A stretch of 64,000 bases of DNA, from assembly GCF_032854445.1 (NCBI RefSeq), contig NC_088305.1, positions 565,001 through 629,000 of the forward strand, written 5' to 3'. Under the pieces are notes generated by a model. The model was not told where the DNA came from. It saw only the letters and a list, made by a program, of their open reading frames with translations, and made no database searches. Below, piece by piece: positions 1 through 10,300 of the stretch. The position numbers and the translations under genes are program-made. The stretch's first letter is position 1. Each line of letters begins with the position of its first letter. Source of the stretch: Liolophura sinensis (lineage: Eukaryota; Mollusca; Polyplacophora; Chitonida; Chitonidae).

Positions 1-207
1 AGTGGATCGTGGCCTCATTGATGCGGACGTAAACGGACTTGGTGCAAGTCACCCCTGTAGAGCCACATGGCACATTCTCCGCCGTCACCTCAAAATAGTT
101 CTCCGGACTGGAGTCCCGGGCAAGGATGTAACTACAGGCACCCATGAATGAGTAATGTAAGCCGTCAAAGGTGGTGTAATGAGGGTCGCCAGACGACCAG
201 CAAGTCG
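1..207 (-). CDS. Gene A exon 21 (partial): start of VWD3
   Basis: Acceptor cag at 208-210, phase 1 in. It encodes the classic VWD opening, SGDPHYTTFDGLHYSF, then a Cys-rich strand with CGSTGVTCTKSV. It follows the D'-like TIL, so it corresponds to the start of D3 in VWF-type proteins. The exon runs off the window at position 1. Confidence 0.9.
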
Positions 208-3200
208 CTGTAACAGATAAGGACAATGGTTTGATGATGGCTAACCATATGGTATCACTGCCAGACAATGCAGGGTATTTCAGTCAAACAATGACGAAAG
301 TGTCCCAGGCGGTTTCTATAAAAGGTATGAAACCCTGCTGAAACTTGTGACAATAGATTTAAACAATAATATAAGAGCATAATTTGATTGTCTTTTCATC
401 TAAAATACTGTATCTTAATTAGTTCACTTTATTAAAAAGACAATGTTAGGCCAACAATTACCACTCACGTGATTTACATATTCTATTTAGATTTCCATAT
501 TTACCTGGACAGTCATATTCCTTCTCTTTAATCCAGACGCGATTGCGACAAACCCTGTAAGCAATGCATTTTTCAGTGTTTAGAGCAGTACGAATCGGTT
601 ATTTAACTTTCTTACTTATGTATATTCAATGAAATGCAAAACGAAACCGGTATATTAAAATAGTGACAAAAGCAGATGTCAAAAACGGATTTAGGACACA
701 CGAGAAGGGATGGTGTAACAGATTGTTCTCGTGCAACGGTTATTTTGTGTTTTCCCCATGTTTCAGTCTTTTGGGCATATTTTAGCTGAGGACTGAGGAT
801 AATTACTCTTACATCTCTTTGCAGCCGATCCTAACTTGCTCATTAGGTTTGTACCATTTCCCTCCGTACAGACACGGGCACTGCTCTGCTGTCACGCAGT
901 TTCCCTGGTGAAAGAAAATCAGCTGTTACCGTACATGAACAAACTCACACGTACATGAACAAACTCACACGTACATGAATAAACTCATACGTACATGAAC
1001 AAACTCACACGTACATGAACAAACTCACATGTACATGAACAAACTCACACGTACATGAACAAACTCACACGTACATGAAACCAGCAAATGAATTACAATA
1101 ATCCAATTTATCCCGTGTAATAATTCCGCGTTATGCGTGCAAGATGGTTGAATGTAAATCTACCACAACACTGTGTGGATTTGTAACCTTCGTTCACATA
1201 AAGAAACTATAATGCTGCAAAGAAACAGCATTAAATAGCTGTACGCTATTTACATAAAATAAAATTAAAACCCAGCGTGATTCATACGTGCAGACTCGCC
1301 GTGTGTCTTTTTCATTTAAGATTCGAGGTTTTCAGCTTTCCAAAGTGCTAACTCCTACGAACAGCACTTCGCTACCGCCTAGTATATATTATGACGTCAT
1401 CCGCACTTACGTCAGGAGAAAGTGTCATGTTCTCAGGGCAACCGCATCCCTCGTAAGTGGAGTCAGCAGTGCACGTGGGCGGGTGGTCCATGGTTGCGCA
1501 TGTCGGTTGACACGGCGACACATCCTCCAGCCATACCTGGTTCTTTGGGCACACGACTTCCTCTTTACACGACTCTTTACCACACGCCCAGGTGCCGTTA
1601 GTACATTGGCTGAAGATATATGCATACATATGAATATGTTGGAGGAAAAATACATAGCAAAATGATATAATACATTCAAGCTTTTCAATTTGTTTTTGTA
1701 AACACTGAGCCATCATTACACTTCCTTTCTGAGACCATACGTCCACACTCACCAGTCAGTACACTTCCTTTCTGAGACCATACGTCCACACTCACCAGTC
1801 AGTACACTTCCTTTCTGAGACCACACGTCCACACTCACCAGTCAGTACACTTCCTTTCTGAGACCATACGTCCACACTCACCAGTCAGTACACTTCCTTT
1901 CTGAGACCACACGTCCACACTCACCAGTCAGTACACTTCCTTTCTGAGACCATACGTCCACACTCACCAGTCAGTACACTTCCTTTCTGAGACCACACGT
2001 CCACACTCACCAGTCAGTACACTTCCTTTCTGAGACCATACGTCCACACTCACCAGTCAGTACACTTCCTCCTAATGACGGCGTTAGGCTTATAGATCTG
2101 CTGGGCCGGGTTGTATTTGTCATAACAGGTACAGTCTTCCTGAGGCACACACTGGCCGAAGTCGTCCATGTACTGTCCGTCACTGCACATACAGCCAGCA
2201 ATACACTCGTCTTCGCAGCTCGTGTCTCCGACCTCCAAGTCACGACAGCTGCCACGACAGGATGGAGCACATTCCGTGTAATGCTGGCCGGCAGCCGGGC
2301 AATTCGTGGCTGAAACGGGATGGGTCATTTTAGCAATGGTCATTTACACGTGTATATTTATCACGAAACATAGACACAAAGGAAATAAATAAATAGAAAA
2401 AGAATTAAGTAAATATAACGTGATGAACTAGAAACTGCTTCCAACCTTAAACAAAACGATTTCAAAAGTGTGTTCTCTGCCGATGTATGTGTACTCAGAC
2501 TTTTGTATTGCTCACGAAACACCTTTTTGCAGCACACAATCAGTGCAGTGTCGCAGAAAAATACAGCGTGGTTTACTGCCGTTTTAACCTCCTTGTGTAT
2601 ACCATCAGGGAGATCTGTTTAGTAAGATTCAGTTTTTGATTAACTGCTGAAAGAATGCCTCTCCTTTTAGTGGCAGGAATAGGCTTAGATGACATTGTTG
2701 TTGTAGTTTTAAACAATGGCGTCAGGAAACACAGAAGGTCAATCTCCTGATTGGCCGCTGTGATTAATATAGGCCAGTGTCAGTGGTGTATATACTTACG
2801 ACATTGCACTCGCAGATCTTCGTGTCCTCTCCAGTCCACCATGATACCCTGAAGGGCACATTCCCTAGCCATGGCGGCCATCACTGTGCACATTGGGGTG
2901 AAGTCCTGGGCGTCTTCTCGTGAGCACACGTCATAGACACACATCCTCATAAACACCTCTGCATCTACGGCCGAGAAACACGGCTCGAAGATCTCCGACT
3001 CTTTGATGTAGCGACATTCGGTCTTTGCCAAGTTTCGGTACTGTGAAAACCAAAAAGGCGGTTAACTCATTTCCATGAAAATAAAACAGGGGCGATATTC
3101 ATGTATGTGAAACTAAGCTTGTGTGGAGTAACAAATACTGGGTGACAATGACGTTTTACCGGAGAAAGGGTAGCCAGGTTGCATTTCCCTGCGCCAATTT

Positions 3201-4330
3201 GACGTCAACTAATGGCAATATTTTTATTTTCAATTGCAACTTAAATATTTTGATAGGTAAGGGTGTCAGGACATCTTTAAATGTAAACCCACTAACATGG
3301 CAATGATAATAGCCTTACCGACTCAGAGATACAGGGATCCTCCACGTTAGGCGCCTGCGCAGTGCACGAAGCCTCCATGTAATGCATGGCAAAATCTTTG
3401 AACTGGTACTCGATGATGCCGGAGGGAGCGGTGAAGTCATCGTCTTTATGATAGTTGAACTTACCACAGAGACCTCGGATCTGAGGAGGGAAATGTTCAA
3501 CAAGACGTTAGCGATGTTCTACTACATGCCTTAGATGTAAATTAGGTGATATGCAATTTGCAAGAAATTCAGCCTTACATTTACATATTAATTTATGTAG
3601 TAATAATTTGTAATAACAAATGACGCTCTGAATTTTTTTATCAAGCAGAACCAATTTGTTTCAGCTTGAGTTAAGCAAGGTTGGACTAAATGGCAGTGTC
3701 AACATCAAGATTCTGTAAAAAACTAGACCGCCGTGTCAAACACTAGATATGCATGGTAAATGTTGTTGCTTAATCGAAATATTATTGCCTTAAAATATTC
3801 AGGGCGTTTTTGGAAACCATACAGGCTGTTCGGCTTCCATTTTCCGCCTTATTCATCTCATACCTTGTTCTTGAAGAACGGCTCGACCTTGATGTACACT
3901 CGGCTATCTCCGTCATACAGGATTTGGAACCCGAACCCGCTGATCATCTTGAACAGTGACGTCACTTGTTTGACGTAGATGTTCCTAGAGGAGTACGGCA
4001 GAGATCTGGACATTTCCCGTCCATTGATAGTAACGCTAAAGTCCTTCTCGATGCGGACGGTGGCCCCACGGGTTTGGACGATGAGGCCCGTGACACAGCT
4101 GAACTGGCGGGCAGCATTGCACTGCTCGTACAGAAGCCTTACGTTAAGACTGGCCCGAGGGTCGTCCTCAGCCTGGCCTCTGTCGGGCTGTAATCAGAGA
4201 AAGAAAAGTGTATACTTTACATATGGCTTATAAGCTTTATATTTAAAAATAAAATAATTATACAATCTCCTAGCCGTCCCCTCCCCCCACACACGCACAC
4301 ACACACATTCACACATTCACACATACACAT

Positions 4331-4372
<42 letters not shown>

Positions 4373-7300
4373 CAGATGCTGAGATGAACGTCCACTTGTG
4401 ACCTGTTGATTTCGCTGAATCAGCTTTGTTGTATATTTCATGATTGCTGATCTTCTTATTATGAAATCTGGATGAAAATGGCATCCATTTAATCACCCTA
4501 CTTTGAATTAATGCAGATATGTGTTTCCTTCTATCGCAACCTGTATTTAAAGAGTGCAAATCAATCAATATAATTCTCTGTTACGTTTTAAATGGTATGT
4601 AATCCAGTGGATACAGCTCTTTTAACAATAGACGACAAAACTCTCCATAAGGTGTTGCAGGAATGGACAGGCTTTGGCACTGTATCGTCTTAATAAATGA
4701 TAACAATATGAGTTTAATTGTGGATCTTATTTTTACCAATGGCAAAGAAAAACAAGTTTGTTTGTGTCTACTTGCAATTAAAATAATGATATCAAACCCA
4801 AAGGTGTACTGGGAATGTATCTCTTACCTCAATGAGTGTGTATTCACAAGCTGCTGGTTGGAACTCGTATTTCTCCCCATCAAAAGTCTGGATATGTGAA
4901 TAACCAATCACAGAGCAGGAAGCTGAACACGGATCATCCTGACATTCCCAGCGACCTCTGTTACATTTGCTGAGGGGAATAGGAAAAAAAATCATAGCAA
5001 TCATATGGTTTTATCTGTACCGTTTTACCGTTTTCGACTCCTTCTAATACCGTATAGCGTCGAACAATGTTGAAATATTGCCCAAATTGCATTAAATAAC
5101 AGATATTCATTCATTCATTTTGTCTTCAGGCAAAGCGATGTAAGTTTTAATATCAGAAAACATTGATTCAGGATTTGAGTTCAAAATCTATAGGCCTACC
5201 ATCTCTCACAGCCCATGTCCACCTCCTCGGTGTTGTTGTAGCGTCTTCTCTGGTAGTAGCACGGACACTCGTCAGCCGGGATGCAAACGCCGTTATCCAG
5301 GAATGTGCCCGGGGCGCAGTGACACCCGGACACACACTGAGTCAGACATTGCTGGGGCATGATGGAGTACAGAGAAGAGCAGGTTTGCGGACAGATTGAC
5401 GTACATTCCGAGTAGACCATGTTGGCGGGACACTGTTTAGCTGTAAGAGACAACAAAAACAACAAATGAGCTGGTCAAAACGATTTACTCTATTCAGCTG
5501 TCGCTCAGTCTTGGTAAAGCGCCAGTATATCACATATTATCTTCATCCCTGTGCCACTAACTTGTTCGTGCTTAGAGATGGGTTTCTTTATGAAAAGTGG
5601 ATATCTATTACCGTGGTAAGGCTATAGAGCCTTACAGATTTATGAAGTTGCATAACCTTAACCACTGACACGGCAGCGGCGTCTTGCAGACCTACCAAGT
5701 GACATTAGCTTAGCTAGTACACTGGCATGGCAATGGTATCTTACAAGACCTGCGAAGTGATATCACCTTGGCCAGGACACATATTTTTTCTACACACGTA
5801 TGACAAGCAGATCTTTTCTTATGGACTCCTAAACAAGCATATTTCGGACAATCGTAACTTACGGCATAGTGCTTCGGATCTCCACTCGATGACTTTGTTT
5901 TGGTTGGAACAAGCTCTAGCGTAGGCGGATAAATATTCACAGACAACTTCGTCCTTGGCCAGCTCGCCTTTATCGGAAGCAGCGCAGTAGTCGCTTACAC
6001 AGCGGTGGAACCAGCTTTCAACATTAATCTGAAACAGCGCAAACGTCCATGTTTTATACGACGATAAACCTCAGCTTGATATCCCGTCGTTAAAAGTCTT
6101 CTGGTGCTTAAAATTGATTCCAGCCGAATGCTTGTTACATCCATTCAGTGTCATTAAACTTCAGTAACTCAGACTATTGTGAAATTTTGCATTGTAAACT
6201 GGTATATTTTTGGGCTTTGCTTACAACTACTTCGATGTCAAAGCGAAAACTTAGAATAGTGTTGCAATTATGTTCTCTCTATTGAACTGAGGTATCATTA
6301 GTATTTCTAAGAAACGCTTGTCGTGTTGCCTAATTTAAAATAAATGTGTTATATATCTCGTTTCCAAGTAGTTAAGACTGCTAAAAACAGAACGATATAC
6401 ATTTTATGGACAGACTGGAAATGTAGATGGATGTTACTGCCACACAACACCCCATGCCAAAACAAAATATATCCCAATAGCCTTTTTAAGTGGAGTTATA
6501 GGATATCTGTGTAGCACGTAAAGATTCCACTTACGAATGGATGACAGTCGCTGAACAGTTTCCCTCGCAGTTCATTACAGGCTCTGGTAGCTTCATTCTC
6601 CATTGCTGACGACCGACATTCGTTGTCAACATTGCCGGCTGGGTTACACTGTAGGCACGAATCAATTAAGGCCGGAAGGTTATTTAGTTCTGCATATCTT
6701 ACTGATGTAAGATTAAGCAATTCATTCTTTAAGTGACTGACTGTTTACGCGAATGGCAAACAATATACAAAAGAATCAATGATTGGTACCCGTAATGTTC
6801 TCGTTTGGACACGTAATCGTTTGGGAACATCCATGGAAGTCTGTTATACCACCACATCTTAGATGGTGAAAGCAAAGTCTGTTGAAGACTTTTTTGCCCT
6901 AACCTACCTTCTTCTCAGGGTCTAGAACAGCATATGAATTGCCAAAAGCTCCGGCGTTTGTTACGATTGTTCCTTGCAGGGTTGTGAACTCATCTGTGAA
7001 TGAAAAAGCACAGCACATCGTGTATGATACATGAAATTTAAACCCTACAAATGCAGAAAAACAAACAAATTGTTTGCTACCCTATAAAATTTATTTTCTT
7101 TTCAAGTATTATTTGAAAGAGCAAGAAATAATAAAAAATTAACAAGAAATAACAACTTTCTTGATTTCTAATCCATATGTTAAGGTACTCAGAGGAAAGC
7201 ATCAGCTATACGTAATCGTTACGTAAGTGTGACGTAGGTGTGATATAGGTTTGACGTACCATCAGTTACACCGTTGTAATCTCCGCAAAGACCCTGGACA

Positions 7301-10300
7301 GGGATTTGCTTGAAATTCTCATCAAGGGTCAAGTACACAGATGATTTATCATCAAACTTCACCCGAATTCCACGTGAGCTCGAGACGAAAACAAAATCCC
7401 CGGTCTGCGAAATGGTGACGCCTAGACCGGACAGAAGAATGAGCATAACTGAACACAAGCAACCGCAAGTAATGGAGTTTAGCCAGGAATCCTGGACTAA
7501 TGCGCAGAACGAAGACAAAACTCTACAATGTTAGAAAAGTCAGTTGTTAAATTGTCAACTTTTGTAAATTCTGCTTTGCAGATTTCAGTTACAAGATTAC
7601 CTTTGAACTATTATTTTAGGCTTTTGACAGAGTTATCTTAAACTGTAAGAAAAATGTTTAATTTATTTGAGCCTGGAGTAAAGTGCTTGACTTTTAACTG
7701 TAACCAAACTCGCGACTTCGTTCATCGGCTGCGCTCTGTACACACGTGTATAAACACACAGTTTGTTATGATCAACCTACCATTCCCTGCGTAACCCGTT
7801 GTCACGTCTACGATCTCGCCATTCACGGTGACGTCAAAACCTTCCGCCTCGATTAGCAGGCTTGAGCTGAACATCATTTTCAGTTTCTAAAAAAAAAAAC
7901 AACAAAAAAACGATTTCAGCCGAATTTCATTTCACCTCTAATTATAATCAAGCGGCTAAATAGTACATCTGTATCTGGCACTAGCGTATTAATATGTCAA
8001 AAAACGTCTGCTCTTATGAAATAAAACAATATCGAAATAAAATAAAAATGAAATGGGTTATATTTTCATCGAAACTGCGCTGTAATCTAAGTGTGCATAT
8101 ACTTCAAGATAACTACGAGACAATGAGGTAACTACGAGACAATGAGATAACTACGAGACAATGATATACAAACCTTGCGACATGTGTCGAAATTGTCGCA
8201 GTTTTTCACTTCCATCTCCACGGACCAGATTCCTTCCTGGCGGGCCAGTAAGTATGAACAACGTCCCCCAAACACGTACTCCAAACCGTCGAAGGTGCGG
8301 TAGTAGTTTGGACCGAAGTTCAGACATGTGGCGAAGCCAAGATCCTGATTTTGGACCACAATATTAGTTTCGTTGGCTGAAAAAATCGAAATTGTACCTG
8401 AGTGATGGCCAGGTATTGTTTGAAAAGTTCCCCAGTGAAAGAGAGCAGTAAACTTAACTTAAATCATAGAATTCCATTCATAGTATATCGATCCAACTGC
8501 AACCCTATAGCAAGTGCAAGAATGGATACAAGCAGGCGAAAGAAAACAATCTAAGAGAACGTCTTTATAAGGTGAGAACAACGAGAGTGACACAATCGAG
8601 AGTCGTTGGATTCGAGCTCATTACCTTTCTCATGAATGGTCACTCGTATGGGAAAAGTCTCACCTGATGGATTTGTTTCGGCTTGACGTTTAGGGCAGGA
8701 AGTACACGACAGTCCAGGAACACCCCAACTGCCGCCTTCAGAGTCAATACAACACTCTTCGTACGTCGCAACACGTCCTTCAAATCCTTCCAGTTTGTTT
8801 CCGAAACAGTTTTTGCCATTGAAACAATAGCGCAGTGTCTCAGTGGTATCTGTAACAAATATGTGAAACGGTTAAATATCACTCGTATCATGAGAAAATG
8901 TATGGATTACACACCAACACTAGCATTTTTCAACTAAGGAAGCAATCTGATATATTCTCTACTTCTACATACCACAGAAGAAAGTTACAAGACCATGAGT
9001 CCTGTGAAAATATCGTCATGAAGATGGTCTGATGGGTAGTTCCTTGTGGTGATGAAAATACCAATGCTTGCGTATTGCGAGAATGTTCGAGATTTTGCGA
9101 CACTTACCGTCGATGTTGTCCTCACAGCGGAAGCCACCATAACCTTCTGTGCACGTGCAGGTATTAGGGGATGTACAGACGCCGCCATTAGCGCACGGAG
9201 GATCGCAGATGGCTGCAATGTAAATAAATAAATAAATAAATAAATAATATTAAATTTGAAATAATTCAATTAATAAACGAACTTCTGATGGAATAAAGCC
9301 TCAACGTCACACCCGATAAAACTCATTTCGAAAGCACAGAGCAGTACCTTTGAAATCAATCACTGCCTTTCTAGGCCTGATCTTTACAAACAAACAAATC
9401 AATTAACAGAACAACAGATAACAGACTCACCATTGTCACATTGCTCTCCTCTCCATCCTGGACAACATCCCCGTACTACTTCAGTGGTCGTCACTTGTCT
9501 GATGAAGGACAATGATTTGTGAATGAATTCGATAATTAACTTAAACATTTAATTGTACAAATAATAAAGCCGATTATCTAATGATGAAATATGACTGGTG
9601 AATTTATTTGCTGATTGACATTAAAATTGATACAGTTATTGAAAACGCTTTTATGATAGCTGACACGTCACGTGACTTGCCTGTTTAGTATGTGCTGAGT
9701 GATTTGGCAGAAATTTTCACTGCTTAGGAGCTTAAATGTGTCTCTGTTTTACAACATACACCACAATTGTGCTATAATGACTTAACCTTTTCTTATATAA
9801 TAACTTATATAATAAATGTAGCTGCTAAACAACCGTGAAAGAAGAGCTAGCTGGGTAAGTTATTGTCAGTATGCCATGCAATACTAGTTAACTGGGTAAG
9901 TTATTATCAGTATGCCATGCAATACTAGTTAACTGGGTAAGTTATTATCAGTATGCCATGCAATACTAGTTAGCTGGGTAAGTTATTATCAGTATGCCAT
10001 GCAATACTAGTTAGCTGGGTAAGTTATTATCAGTATGCCATGCAATACTAGTTAGCTGGGTAAGTTATTATCAGTATGCCATGCAATACTAGTTAGCTGG
10101 GTAAGTTATTATCAGTATGCCATGCAATACTAGTTAGCTGGGTAAGTTATTATCAGTATGCCATGCACGTTTATTACTGAGCAGAAATATCTCTTTATTT
10201 ATTTGCTTGTACTCAAGAATATTTCACTTATACGACAGCGACCAGCATTATGGTGGGAGGAAACCGGGCAGAGCCCGGGGGAAAGCCACAGTCATCTGCA

